Notes: generated by a model not told the origin, from the sequence alone. Positions 42,627-51,646 are shown, counted from the stretch's first letter. The stretch: 64,000 nt of DNA from Flavobacterium subsaxonicum WB 4.1-42 = DSM 21790 (GCF_000422725.1 NZ_KE383912.1:130611-194610), one strand, 5' to 3'. Program-made: numbers and translations.

Positions 42627-42666
42627 CAAAGCCGTGGTACCCAAAGCACCACGGCTTTGTTTTTTA
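42627..42666 (+). terminator. Terminator of the YceI gene
   Basis: Perfect 12-bp stem CAAAGCCGTGGT / ACCACGGCTTTG, 9-nt loop, then TTTTTTA. Confidence 0.9.
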
Positions 42667-42826
42667 CTGGGGTTTAAAAACATTCTTTTGGATATTTTTG
42701 TTAAGTCTAATTCTATAACAAATTGTTTTTGAAATATATTTTTAATTAGCTTTGCACGGCCTGCAACTTTACTTTTCGCAGAGCGAATACCTTCCATGTA
42801 ACCTTTTATTAAATATAGTATTCCCC

Positions 42827-43618
42827 ATGAAAAAGTTATTTTTTATTTTGTTGTGTATAGTTAGTATTAATTGTTTTGCGCAATCTATGAACTACCCGGG
42901 TGAGGCGGTAGAAATGCTGGAAGGCAAAGAATTAAAAGTGCAAACACTACGAGAAAGCCTGCAAAAATTTGGTTATGAAGGTTTCTACACCGATGAAACT
43001 GTTAAGAAAGTATATAAAAAAGGAAGTTTAAATACTAAATATGATGCTTTAGTAGGTAAGGTTTTTAAAGTTATTTCATACAAACCAAATGCAGGTAACT
43101 ACATTATAAAACTTGAAAATTCTGACATAGGAACCTTATATTATAAATACGATAAGAATCGCGACTTTGACTACCATTTTGAAGTAGTGGGCGGATTAAC
43201 GTTTCCTGATGGTTTTTTTTGCAAGTATAATAAAATCGATAAAACATGGAATTCAGCTGCAGTAAAATACGATTATGTTAGCCATACTCCTTGCACAGAA
43301 GATATTTGCTTGTATGGCGATAATAACGACTTTGCAATTCATGTACTTATTACAGCCAGTGCAGATCGTAAAGAAACAGGGCTTAAAGGCCTGACACTTG
43401 TATTAGAAAATGGCAAAGAAGTATCGTTCCCTGAGGCATCAGTAGATGTAGAAAGTGCAACAAATATGTACAACTACAGAACAAGTGCCGATGTTAACCA
43501 ACAACAATTACTGCTACTTAAAGAAAGCCCAATAGCCAAAAAGATAGTAGGTAATAAAGAGCAGAAAGTAGAAGAAGGCAGGCTTATAATGGAATACATA
43601 AAATGCCTTGCTAAATAG
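42827..43618 (+). CDS. Secreted hypothetical protein
   Basis: The start is placed at 42827 (MKKLFFILLCIVSINCFAQS), which gives a clean signal peptide; the longer frame from 42752 runs over the 5' region. The 263-residue product has no domain I recognise. The mid part alternates short strands (GTLYYKYDKNRDFDYHFEVVGGL) and the end is helical (LLLLKESPIAKKIVG, KVEEGRLIMEYIKCLAK). The gene is AT-rich and has no partner in sequence. Periplasmic or secreted; function unknown. Confidence 0.65.
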   Translation: MKKLFFILLCIVSINCFAQSMNYPGEAVEMLEGKELKVQTLRESLQKFGYEGFYTDETVKKVYKKGSLNTKYDALVGKVFKVISYKPNAGNYIIKLENSDIGTLYYKYDKNRDFDYHFEVVGGLTFPDGFFCKYNKIDKTWNSAAVKYDYVSHTPCTEDICLYGDNNDFAIHVLITASADRKETGLKGLTLVLENGKEVSFPEASVDVESATNMYNYRTSADVNQQQLLLLKESPIAKKIVGNKEQKVEEGRLIMEYIKCLAK

Positions 43619-43793
43619 GCAGACCATTTAAACGGTATATTTTATTTTCCTGTAGCAAATTAATCCAACCAAAATTTTACCACTTGGGCTATAAAACTGC
43701 ATTCAAACTTTTAAAATCCGTGAAAATTCGCGTCATCCGCGTTCCATCAAATAACCAAATCTTCAAATTACCAAATAAACTATTCTTAAAATA

Positions 43794-43825
43794 TTTGCTC
43801 AGTAAAAATACCTTTACTACTTTTG
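43794..43825 (+). promoter_or_regulatory. Promoter of the trp operon
   Basis: TTTG (43794-43797), exactly 20 nt, TACTTTTG (43818-43825): a full match to the Bacteroidota -33/-7 pattern. The leader-peptide ATG begins at 43830. Confidence 0.7.
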
Positions 43826-43829
43826 ACTT

Positions 43830-43904
43830 ATGATTTTACAATCGAACAACATATCTGTAAATTTTTGGTGGTGGCAGTCAACTCTTTTAGTGACTGTTGC
43901 CTAA
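43830..43904 (+). CDS. trpL: Tryptophan-rich leader peptide of the trp operon
   Basis: A 24-codon frame whose middle reads NFWWWQ: three consecutive TGG codons. It begins 4 nt after the -7 box, so the transcript is almost or fully leaderless. After the Trp codons come GTGACTGTTGCC (43890-43901, overlapping the leader's end), which can pair with GGCTTGTCAC (43933-43942), the 5' arm of the terminator. This is the classical trp attenuator layout: stalling at WWW leaves the antiterminator free and allows trpE transcription. Confidence 0.85.
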   Translation: MILQSNNISVNFWWWQSTLLVTVA

Positions 43905-43928
43905 ACACGTATATATACCATTATGTTT

Positions 43929-43968
43929 AAACGGCTTGTCACAATGTGGCAAGCCGTTTTTCTTTTTA
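43929..43968 (+). terminator. trp attenuator terminator
   Basis: Perfect 10-bp stem AAACGGCTTG / CAAGCCGTTT, 11-nt loop, then TTCTTTTT; 19 nt before the trpE start. Confidence 0.88.
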
Positions 43969-43987
43969 CCCAAAAATTATAATCCAA

Positions 43988-45367
43988 ATGAACGTACATA
44001 CCCAAGCCTACTCTTTTAACGCCGACATGTATACTGCCGTTGGCCTGTACATGGGGCTGCGCAACCACTACCGCAAACCCTGCCTGCTGGAGGGTAACGA
44101 TTACCACTCCCGCGCCGACAGCACCTCGTACATCGGGCTCGACCCGCTTATAGAAATCAACGTGTTCGATGCCGTTATTACTATAGATGTGGCCGGCCAA
44201 AAAACTGAGCACCCCATTACAGATAAGCGCAAAGTAACCCAACAGGTACGCCAAATAATAGCCGGTTTTAATTTTGAAACCCAGTTTGCCAACAACGGCT
44301 TTCTTACCTACTTTGGTTTCGAATATTCGCATTTTGAAGAAACGGTTGCTGCCGAAAAACCATCGGGGCTCAACATGCCCAAGGCCTACTTTATATTATA
44401 TAAGTATTTAATAGTGCTGGACCATTTTCATGATACCGGCGAAATTCTTTACAATTCGTTAGACGGTACCGTGGTGCCCGACACCCATTTTGAGGCCCTG
44501 TTGCGCAGGCAGAGCTTTACGCTGTTGCCTTTTGAAACCAAAGGCGACGAAAACCCCCCAGTGGCCGGCAACGAGTTTATCGATCTGGTAAACAAAGCCA
44601 AAGAGCACATTTACAGGGGCGATGTTTTTCAGCTGGTGGTATCGCGCCCGTTTTCGCAGCCTTTTTTTGGCGATGATTTCGAGGTATACCGCCAACTGCG
44701 CAGGCTAAACCCCTCGCCTTACCTGTTTTATGTAGATATGGAATCGTACCGATTGATGGGGTCTTCGCCCGAAACCCAAATACGCCTTAAAGACGGCCTG
44801 GCATCCATACACCCCATTGCGGGCACGGTTAAAAAAACCGGCAATGCCGCAACCGACGTATACAATACTAACGAATTGCTGCACGACGAAAAAGAAAACG
44901 CCGAGCACACCATGCTTGTAGACCTTGCCCGTAACGACCTCAGCAAATATTGCAACAACGTGCACATAGCATCGTATAAAGAGGTGCAGCATTTTTCGCA
45001 CGTAATACACTTAGTGTCTAAAGTTACCGGCCAGGCCGAGGCCACCGATGCGCTAACGCTATTTGCGGGTACCTTTCCGGCCGGAACGTTATCGGGTACA
45101 CCCAAACCCGAGGCATTAAAGCTGATCCAGAAGTACGAGGCGAGTCCGCGCGAATACTACGGTGGCGCCATAGGCTTTTTAGGCACCGATGGTAACATGA
45201 ACCTTGCCATTGTAATACGCAGCATTTTTAGCAAAAACAACGAGTTGCACTACCGCGCCGGTGCCGGTGTGGTGTTAGACTCTGTACCCGAAAACGAACT
45301 ACAGGAAGTAAACAATAAACTGGGGGCCGTTCGCCGCGCAATTGCCGCGGCCAACCTGAAACCTTAA
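43988..45367 (+). CDS. trpE: Anthranilate synthase component I
   Basis: The start is placed at 43988 (MNVHTQAYSFNADMYTAVG); a GTG at 43946 lies inside the terminator stem. The 459-residue chorismate-utilising enzyme carries LMGSSPETQIRL, IHPIAGTVKKTGNA, ENAEHTMLVDLARNDLSKYC and FPAGTLSGTPKPEALKLI, the conserved active-site blocks. It turns chorismate and ammonia from TrpG into anthranilate. It is the first structural gene of the trp operon and follows the attenuator. Confidence 0.93.
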   Translation: MNVHTQAYSFNADMYTAVGLYMGLRNHYRKPCLLEGNDYHSRADSTSYIGLDPLIEINVFDAVITIDVAGQKTEHPITDKRKVTQQVRQIIAGFNFETQFANNGFLTYFGFEYSHFEETVAAEKPSGLNMPKAYFILYKYLIVLDHFHDTGEILYNSLDGTVVPDTHFEALLRRQSFTLLPFETKGDENPPVAGNEFIDLVNKAKEHIYRGDVFQLVVSRPFSQPFFGDDFEVYRQLRRLNPSPYLFYVDMESYRLMGSSPETQIRLKDGLASIHPIAGTVKKTGNAATDVYNTNELLHDEKENAEHTMLVDLARNDLSKYCNNVHIASYKEVQHFSHVIHLVSKVTGQAEATDALTLFAGTFPAGTLSGTPKPEALKLIQKYEASPREYYGGAIGFLGTDGNMNLAIVIRSIFSKNNELHYRAGAGVVLDSVPENELQEVNNKLGAVRRAIAAANLKP

Positions 45368-45424
45368 GAGTGCACTACTTTTGACTTTAAAAACTTTCGA
45401 CTTTAAGACTTTAAGACTCCGATA

Positions 45425-45988
45425 ATGAAAATAGGTATAATAGATAATTTCGACTCCTTTGTATACAACCTTGTGCGCTATGTGCGCGAGACTGATAATG
45501 TAGAGGTAATAGTGCAGCGCAACAACGAGGTAGATTATGATGAGCTGGACACCTGCGATGCCCTGCTGCTGTCACCCGGGCCGGGCATTCCGTCCGAAGC
45601 CGGTGAGCTGCTACAGGTTATAAAGCGCTATTCCGGCAGTAAAAAAATGCTGGGTGTTTGCCTGGGCCATCAGGCTATAGCCGAGGTTTTTGGCGGCCAC
45701 TTAGAGCAGTGCCCCGAGCCTGTACATGGTAAGGCAACCGATATGAACATACTGGTGGCCGACCCGCTTTTTGAAGGACTGCCGCAAACCATGCCCGTGG
45801 GCCGTTACCACAGCTGGAAAATCACGGCACACGATAATCCGCTGCTGCAAATAACAGCCCAAACACCCGATGGTACCGTTATGGCACTGCGCCACGCCAC
45901 CCATGCCACCAGCGGCGTGCAGTTTCACCCGGAATCGGTGTTAACCCCGCAGGGCAGGCAAATAATAGAAAACTGGATACGGGAGTAA
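45425..45988 (+). CDS. trpG: Anthranilate synthase component II (glutamine amidotransferase)
   Basis: A 187-residue class I glutamine amidotransferase: DNFDSFVYNLVRYV at the start, LLLSPGPGIPSEAG, nucleophile Cys79 in GVCLGHQ, and VQFHPES near the end for the His/Glu pair. It feeds ammonia to TrpE; the same subunit may also serve folate synthesis (PabA role), since no separate pabA is seen here. It lies 57 nt after trpE and before the 418-nt repeat-bearing gap. Confidence 0.93.
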   Translation: MKIGIIDNFDSFVYNLVRYVRETDNVEVIVQRNNEVDYDELDTCDALLLSPGPGIPSEAGELLQVIKRYSGSKKMLGVCLGHQAIAEVFGGHLEQCPEPVHGKATDMNILVADPLFEGLPQTMPVGRYHSWKITAHDNPLLQITAQTPDGTVMALRHATHATSGVQFHPESVLTPQGRQIIENWIRE

Positions 45989-46066
45989 TTAGTGGCTGAG
46001 CCACAGGGCTTATGAACCTTACCGCCAACGGAGAGCCGAGAACGGGTACAGATCTAATACTAAATA

Positions 46067-46208
46067 GTCCTCACCCCCAACCCCTCTCCGAAGGAGAGGG
46101 GAGCCAGGAACGGGTACAGTTCGGCAATTAATAATAAGTATATTATACACAATCAAAACAGCCGAGTGTAGCTACCCCCTCTCCTTCGGAGAGGGCTGGG
46201 GAGAGGAC
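46067..46208. repeat. MITE-like element, copy 1, inside the trp operon
   Basis: A 142-bp unit with ends GTCCTCACCCCCAACCCCTCTCC and GGAGAGGGCTGGGGAGAGGAC, which are inverted relative to each other, and internal hairpins (CCCTCTCCGAAGGAGAGGG; CCCTCTCCTTCGGAGAGGG). Copy 2 follows 34 bp later in the same orientation. Confidence 0.7.
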
Positions 46209-46242
46209 GGATACAGTTTGATATTTACAAGAAATAGCATTT

Positions 46243-46383
46243 GACCTCACCCCCAACCCCTCTCCTTTGGAGAGGGGAGCCGAGAACGGGTATAGTTCGG
46301 TAATATTGACTTAAGAAATAATAGTACCCCAAACAGCTGAGTGTAGCTGCTCCCTCTCCTTCGGAGAGGGCTGGGGAGAGGAC
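46243..46383. repeat. MITE-like element, copy 2, inside the trp operon
   Basis: Same ends, internal GAACGGGTAYAGTTCGG and AGYYGAGTGTAGCT blocks, and hairpins as copy 1 (141 bp). No coding capacity. It ends 23 nt before the trpD start. Confidence 0.7.
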
Positions 46384-46406
46384 TAAAACTTTGAAACTTA
46401 AAAAAA

Positions 46407-47390
46407 ATGAAACACATTCTCGATAAAATAATAACCCGCGCCCACCTCGATAAAACCGAGGCTTACAACTGCATGCTTGCTATAGGCAACGGCACGTTGA
46501 ATGATGCGCAAACCGTAGCCCTTATTACCGGCATACAAATGCGCGGCCTGCAACTGGACGAGCTTAACGGCTTTCGCGAAGCACTGTTGGAACTCGCCCT
46601 GCCCATGCATTTTGATGTAGGCGACAGCATAGACGTTTGCGGCACCGGTGGCGATGGCAAGAATACGTTTAACATCTCTACAGCTACGGCGTTTGTACTG
46701 GCCGGTATGGGCTACAAGGTGGTAAAGCACGGCAACTACGGCGTAAGTTCGCTTTGTGGGTCGAGCAACGTGCTCGAAAATTTAGGCTACACCTTTACCA
46801 ACAATCAAGATGCACTGCAAAAACAACTGGACAGCGCCAATATATGCTTTATGCATGCACCGTTGTTTCATCCGGCGTTAAAGGCCGTGGCGCCATTGCG
46901 CAAGGCACTGGGCATTGCCACGTTTTTTAACAGCATGGGGCCACTGGTAAATCCGGCAAACCCCACGCACCAGTTGTCGGGCACCTACTCGTTAGAGCTG
47001 GCACGCCAGTACCAGCACGCATTGCGCAAAGAGCGTAAAGAATTTACGGTGCTGCACGGCATGGATGGCTTTGATGAGCTTACCTTTATAGGAGTAACGC
47101 GTGTGCTGGGTCAGCAACGGGATGAGCTCATTGAGGGCTCTCCGCTGCAATCGGCCATCCAACTGTCTCAAATATCCGGTGGCGATACCGTCGAGGCCGC
47201 TGCAAAATTGCTGGCCAACCTGCTACAGGGCAACGGTACAGAGCAGCAAAACACCGTATTGGCAGGTAATGTAGCACTGGCGTTGCAAACCTTTAGCCCA
47301 CAAAAAAGTTTTGAAATGGCTTTTGCCGAAGCGCATGAGGCTGTGCTATCGGGCAACGCCATTAATCCCCTAAAAAAGATTACGATATGA
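46407..47390 (+). CDS. trpD: Anthranilate phosphoribosyltransferase
   Basis: A 327-residue enzyme of normal size: GIQMRGLQLDELNGFREALL in the helical domain, the PRPP site VCGTGGDGKNTFNISTATAF, KHGNYGVSSLCGSSNVLE, and APLFHPALKAVAPLRKALGIATFFNSMGPLVNP. It joins anthranilate to PRPP. Its stop overlaps the trpC start by 4 nt. The upstream gap of 418 nt carries two MITE-like repeats, so expression must pass through these. Confidence 0.95.
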   Translation: MKHILDKIITRAHLDKTEAYNCMLAIGNGTLNDAQTVALITGIQMRGLQLDELNGFREALLELALPMHFDVGDSIDVCGTGGDGKNTFNISTATAFVLAGMGYKVVKHGNYGVSSLCGSSNVLENLGYTFTNNQDALQKQLDSANICFMHAPLFHPALKAVAPLRKALGIATFFNSMGPLVNPANPTHQLSGTYSLELARQYQHALRKERKEFTVLHGMDGFDELTFIGVTRVLGQQRDELIEGSPLQSAIQLSQISGGDTVEAAAKLLANLLQGNGTEQQNTVLAGNVALALQTFSPQKSFEMAFAEAHEAVLSGNAINPLKKITI

Positions 47391-48157
47391 ATGTATTAGA
47401 GCAAATAGTTATCAATAAACGCCGGGAGGTAGAACTGGTTAAGCAGTCTTTTTCTATAGACAGCTTCCGCGAAAGCGAGCATTTTAACAGGGAAACCATT
47501 TCTTTAACCGATGCCATAACAAAAGCGGGCTTTGGCATTATAGCCGAGATAAAACGCAAGTCGCCCAGTGGTGGCGATATAAAACTGGGGCTCGATGTAG
47601 CCGAACAGGCCGCATTTTACGAACACAACGGCGCAAGCGGCATTTCGATTCTAACCGATAAAGACTACTTCGGCGGAAGCCTTAACGATATTGCCGCGGC
47701 ACGCAGGGTGGTGCATTTGCCCCTGCTGCGCAAAGAATTTATAATAGACGAAATTCAGCTGTACGAGGCCAAAGCCGCCGGTGCCGATGCCGTGCTGCTT
47801 ATAGGTGCCATACTACAGCCGCAGGAGGCCGCCTACCTTACCAATGTGGCCCGCAACCTGGGTCTTGAGGTTTTGTATGAAGTGCATACGGCAGAGGAAG
47901 TAGCTTTTATTCCTGCCGAGGCCGATCTTGTTGCTGTTAATAACCGCGACCTTAAAGCACAGCAAACTTCGCTACAGCATTCGTTCGACCTTATAAAGAT
48001 CCTGCCAAAGCACATTCCCGCCATATCGGCATCAGGAATCAGCACTTCGCAGGATATTGGGGCGCTAAGGGCAGCCGGTTTTAAAGGGGCACTCATCGGC
48101 GAAAGCATTTTACGCGAGGGCCACCTTGCCGAACTGGTTAAAAACCTAAAGCCATGA
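47387..48157 (+). CDS. trpC: Indole-3-glycerol phosphate synthase
   Basis: A 256-residue (beta/alpha)8 enzyme with GIIAEIKRKSPSGGDIK (catalytic Lys and Ser), EHNGASGISILTDKDYFGGS, LLRKEFIIDEIQLYEAKAAGADAVLLI, VNNRDLKAQQTS and AISASGISTSQDI. It converts carboxyphenylamino-deoxyribulose phosphate to indole-glycerol phosphate. ATGA-type 4-nt overlaps join it to trpD and to the trpF-trpB gene. Confidence 0.95.
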   Translation: MNVLEQIVINKRREVELVKQSFSIDSFRESEHFNRETISLTDAITKAGFGIIAEIKRKSPSGGDIKLGLDVAEQAAFYEHNGASGISILTDKDYFGGSLNDIAAARRVVHLPLLRKEFIIDEIQLYEAKAAGADAVLLIGAILQPQEAAYLTNVARNLGLEVLYEVHTAEEVAFIPAEADLVAVNNRDLKAQQTSLQHSFDLIKILPKHIPAISASGISTSQDIGALRAAGFKGALIGESILREGHLAELVKNLKP

Positions 48158-49938
48158 TTAAGGTATGCGGGCTAACCGATAACGCCAGCAGCAAACAGGT
48201 AGCCAATCTTGATGGCGTAAACCACCTGGGCTTTATATTTTACGAAGGTTCCAAACGATTTACTACTACAAGCTTTTATACTAATAAGAAAAAAGTAGGT
48301 GTGTTTGTAAACGCTTCCGCAGAGTATATTAAAGAGCAGGTGCTGCAACATAAACTGGATGCGGTACAATTGCACGGCAGCGAGAGCCCTGATTTTATAA
48401 GGCAATTGCCCCACGGCATTAAAATAATTAAAGCCTTTGGCATTGCCACCGAGGCCGACCTGGATACTACCCAAGCTTATGAGGGCCTGGCCGATTACTT
48501 TTTATTCGACACCAAAAGCGAGAGCCACGGCGGCACAGGTACCGCTTTTAACTGGCGGGTGTTAAGCAACTATAAAGGCAACACGCCTTTTATACTAAGT
48601 GGTGGCATAGGGCCGGATTCGGCACGGGCACTACAGCAGTTTAGCCACCCAAAATTAGCGGGCTACGACCTTAACAGCCGTTTTGAGGTTGCCCCAAAAG
48701 AAAAAGACCCAACGGCAATTGCCAACTTTTTAAAATTACTAAAAATGAAAACACCCTCTTATTTAGATACCGACTCGCTTGGCTTTTATGGCGAATTTGG
48801 CGGTGCCTATGTGCCGGAACTGCTTCGCCCCAATGTAGAAGAACTGGATGCGGCTTTTAATGCCTATTGCTTTACCGAAGCCTTTGAAACTGATTATAAA
48901 CAACTGCTTAAAGATTTTGTGGGCCGCCCTACCCCACTGTACTTCGCCGGCAGGCTAAGCGAAAAATACGGTGCCACTATTTACCTAAAGCGCGAAGACC
49001 TTTGCCATACCGGTGCGCATAAAGTAAACAATACTGTGGGCCAGATACTGCTTGCCAAACACATGGGCAAAACCAATATTATTGCCGAAACCGGTGCCGG
49101 CCAGCATGGTGTGGCAACCGCCACCGTTTGCGCGCTTATGGGGCTTAACTGCATTGTGTACATGGGCGAAAAAGATATAGAGCGCCAGGCACCCAACGTG
49201 CAACGCATGAAAATGCTTGGCGCCGAAGTTCGCCCGGCAACATCGGGCAGTAAAACGCTTAAAGATGCCACCAACGAGGCCATTCGCCATTGGATTAACC
49301 ACCCCGACTCCTACTACCTTATTGGCAGTGTGGTGGGGCCGCACCCCTACCCAAAAATTGTGGCGTACTTTCAGTCGGTTATCTCTAAAGAGATGGAGCA
49401 ACAGCTGTTAGAAAAAACCGGCAAAACCTACCCTAACAAGGTAATTGCCTGTGTAGGCGGCGGCAGTAACGCAGCCGGGGCATTCTATCAATATTACGAT
49501 AATGCCGATGTAGAGCTTGTAGCTGTAGAGGCAGCCGGTTTGGGTGTCGATTCGGGCAAGTCGGCCGCCACGAGCATACTGGGTACACCGGGTGTACTGC
49601 ACGGCAGCCTGACCCTTTTAATGCAGGACGAAGATGGCCAGGTGACTGAACCACACTCTATTTCGGCAGGGTTAGATTACCCGGGCATCGGGCCGCTGCA
49701 CGCGCATACCATTGCCACAGGGCGCGCCACCAGCATTGCGATTACCGACGATGAGGCACTGGCTTCGGCATTAGAATTGTCGTTGTTAGAGGGCATTATT
49801 CCGGCTTTAGAAAGCGCGCATGCCCTTTCTGCGCTAAGCAAAATGGAATTAAAGAAAGATGATATTATTGTGGTAAACCTTTCGGGGCGCGGCGACAAGG
49901 ATATGAATACGTACATGGAAAAATTCTCAAACTTATGA
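48154..49938 (+). CDS. trpF-trpB: TrpF-TrpB fusion: phosphoribosylanthranilate isomerase / tryptophan synthase beta
   Basis: A single 594-residue frame. Residues 1-197 are TrpF: catalytic Cys5 in MIKVCG and Asp in YFLFDTKS, ending FLKLLK. From Met198 (MKTPSYLDTD, ATG at 48745) it continues as a full TrpB with YGEFGGAYVPE, PLP Lys290 in TGAHKVNN, the phosphate loop GGGSNAAG and HAHTIATGRATSI. No stop separates the parts. Met198 could still serve as an internal start giving free TrpB. A fusion this short-linked is either genuine or caused by a lost stop codon. It overlaps trpC and trpA by 4 nt each. Confidence 0.9.
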   Translation: MIKVCGLTDNASSKQVANLDGVNHLGFIFYEGSKRFTTTSFYTNKKKVGVFVNASAEYIKEQVLQHKLDAVQLHGSESPDFIRQLPHGIKIIKAFGIATEADLDTTQAYEGLADYFLFDTKSESHGGTGTAFNWRVLSNYKGNTPFILSGGIGPDSARALQQFSHPKLAGYDLNSRFEVAPKEKDPTAIANFLKLLKMKTPSYLDTDSLGFYGEFGGAYVPELLRPNVEELDAAFNAYCFTEAFETDYKQLLKDFVGRPTPLYFAGRLSEKYGATIYLKREDLCHTGAHKVNNTVGQILLAKHMGKTNIIAETGAGQHGVATATVCALMGLNCIVYMGEKDIERQAPNVQRMKMLGAEVRPATSGSKTLKDATNEAIRHWINHPDSYYLIGSVVGPHPYPKIVAYFQSVISKEMEQQLLEKTGKTYPNKVIACVGGGSNAAGAFYQYYDNADVELVAVEAAGLGVDSGKSAATSILGTPGVLHGSLTLLMQDEDGQVTEPHSISAGLDYPGIGPLHAHTIATGRATSIAITDDEALASALELSLLEGIIPALESAHALSALSKMELKKDDIIVVNLSGRGDKDMNTYMEKFSNL

Positions 49939-50678
49939 ATCGGTTTAAAAAAGAAAGCAAGCAGGTAAGCATTTTTGTAACGGCAGGCTACCCCCATTTC
50001 GACAGTCTTAAAGGGCAGCTATTGCAGCTACAGGAACTGGGCGTTGATTTTGCCGAGGTAGGCATACCGTTCTCCGACCCGATGGCCGATGGCCCCGTAA
50101 TACAGGAAACCAGCAGCATTGCCCTTGCCAATGGCATGAAGCTGGGCCTACTTTTGCAACAACTGGAAGCCATGCAAAACGAAATTCACATTCCGTTAGT
50201 GCTAATGGGGTATTTAAACCCCGTGCTGCAATTTGGGCTGGATGCCTTTCTTCAAAAGTGTCAAAACCTCAACATAGCATCGCTTATTTTACCCGACCTA
50301 TCGGTAGAATTGTACGAAACAAAGTATAAGCAGGCATTTGAAAAGTACGGCATTCCAGTTACGTTTTTAGTCACCCCCCTAACCCCCGATGCCCGCGTAC
50401 AACGCATTGCACAGGTATGCCAAAACAGCTTTGTGTACTTGGTGGGGCAAAACGGTATTACCGGCCAGGGCTACGATATTAGCAGCACGCTATCTACGCG
50501 CTATGCCGAACTTAAATCGCTTTGTGGCAGCACACCGCTTTTTCTTGGTTTTGGTATCGATTCTAAAGCCAAAAAAGAACAGGCTTTTAGTAGTGTTGAC
50601 GGTGTTATTGTAGGCACCGCGTATTTAAAGGCCGTTAAGGCTGGAAATGAAGGTGAGTTTTTGAGGGGGTTGGTGTAG
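49935..50678 (+). CDS. trpA: Tryptophan synthase alpha subunit
   Basis: A 247-residue (beta/alpha)8 subunit: ISIFVTAGYPHFDS-type start, the catalytic Glu41 in DFAEVGIPFSDPMADGPVIQ with Asp52, LILPDLSVELY, FLVTPLTPDARV, VYLVGQNGITG and FLGFGIDSKAKKEQAFSSVDGVIVGTAY. It cleaves indole-glycerol phosphate and passes indole to TrpB. The last 141 bp are duplicated at 51507-51646. Confidence 0.95.
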   Translation: MNRFKKESKQVSIFVTAGYPHFDSLKGQLLQLQELGVDFAEVGIPFSDPMADGPVIQETSSIALANGMKLGLLLQQLEAMQNEIHIPLVLMGYLNPVLQFGLDAFLQKCQNLNIASLILPDLSVELYETKYKQAFEKYGIPVTFLVTPLTPDARVQRIAQVCQNSFVYLVGQNGITGQGYDISSTLSTRYAELKSLCGSTPLFLGFGIDSKAKKEQAFSSVDGVIVGTAYLKAVKAGNEGEFLRGLV

Positions 50679-50737
50679 TGTGTAATATTTTTTTGTAGGT
50701 TTATAACGATGGTAATAATCACTACTAAATAAAAAAC

Positions 50738-51286
50738 ATGAAGAATTTATCTTTTATTCTATTGATTTTAGTTGGATGCAGCACTAAAAAAGATGAAAAA
50801 ATTGTTCCAAACCATAGTGTTGATTTTTATTGTAATAAAGTATACTATGCTAAGGGCGAAGTGCAGGCTACTGTATTTGAAATTACGGCGGTTAGTAGTG
50901 ATACATTGATTTTAGATGATTATAACCATGATGCTGAATATCGGGAAATTACTAAAAATGAAAAAGGGTTTTCTTTATTTAACTTATATTCAGGTGAAGA
51001 ACGTAAGTTATCTGATCTGATTTCCAATGATTATAGATATATACTGCCTGGAAAATACAAATGGCATCTTTATTCAAGTCGTATTTTTGATTCGCATTTA
51101 AATTCAATAATTGAAAATGAGGGCTGGGTTATAAAATACAATGGTAAAATCGTCATTAAAAATAATCCTGAACCACAAATAAAGATACAATCAAATAGCA
51201 TTTATATTCCACTTAAAGAAATAAACCCACAAAAGATGGATTCGGAAGAAATAATGTATCTTGGGGTAAATGAAAATGATCTTTAG
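50738..51286 (+). CDS. Hypothetical lipoprotein between trpA and its duplicated tail
   Basis: A 182-residue product with a lipoprotein signal (MKNLSFILLILVGC, Cys14) and no recognised domain. The mature part is rich in Tyr, Asp, Asn, Ile and Lys, with strands such as ATVFEITAVSSDTLILDD and KYKWHLYSSRIFD. The gene is clearly more AT-rich than trpA, which suggests acquired sequence. It is enclosed by the trpA 3' end and a truncated copy of that end. Immunity-type lipoproteins can have this look, but nothing proves it. Confidence 0.65.
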   Translation: MKNLSFILLILVGCSTKKDEKIVPNHSVDFYCNKVYYAKGEVQATVFEITAVSSDTLILDDYNHDAEYREITKNEKGFSLFNLYSGEERKLSDLISNDYRYILPGKYKWHLYSSRIFDSHLNSIIENEGWVIKYNGKIVIKNNPEPQIKIQSNSIYIPLKEINPQKMDSEEIMYLGVNENDL

Positions 51287-51309
51287 AAGTGCATCGTGTC
51301 ACGCAAAAT

Positions 51310-51406
51310 GAGATTGCCGCGGTCGTGCCTCCCTCGCAATGACGGGTACAGCACAGTTTCAGGAGCCTGTCATTGCGAGCGAAATGCAATGGAGCGCGGC
51401 AATCTC
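51310..51406. repeat. Inverted-repeat element, copy A
   Basis: Ends GAGATTGCCGCG / CGCGGCAATCTC with inner arms CCTCGCAATGAC / GTCATTGCGAG, 97 bp. Copy B is at 52094-52195, each followed about 25 nt later by the same hairpin terminator. Confidence 0.75.
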
Positions 51407-51428
51407 ACTCGAAACATATAATTGAACC

Positions 51429-51468
51429 AAAAACAGCCGCACTTAAACGAGGTACGGCTGTTTTTTTA
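51429..51468. terminator. Hairpin terminator, copy A
   Basis: AAAAACAGCCG ... CGGCTGTTTTT, copies at 52218-52257 and 52676-52710. Confidence 0.7.
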
Positions 51469-51506
51469 TTTAAGATTCCTCCTATCGTCGGAATGGAATG
51501 GCGCCT

Positions 51507-51646
51507 CTTTTTCTTAGTTTTGGTATTGACTCTAAAGCCAAAAAGAACATGTTTTTAATAGCATAGATGGCGTTATTATAGGCCCCGCGTATTTAAAGGC
51601 TGTTAAAGCTGGGAATGAAGGTGAGTTTTTGAGGGAGTTGGTGTAG
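51507..51646 (+). pseudogene. Duplicated, frameshifted 3' end of trpA
   Basis: 140 bp aligning with trpA 50538-50678 at roughly 87% identity by eye, including GTGAGTTTTTGAGGG and the stop GTGTAG. One A is missing in the A6 run (51541 region), which breaks the frame. There is no 5' part. It must be the trace of a duplication or integration at the end of trpA. Confidence 0.85.

Noticed and set aside
46067..46383. CRISPR or rRNA-like origin of the trp operon repeats
   Set aside because: Only two units with internal hairpins and inverted ends; this fits a MITE-like repeat better.
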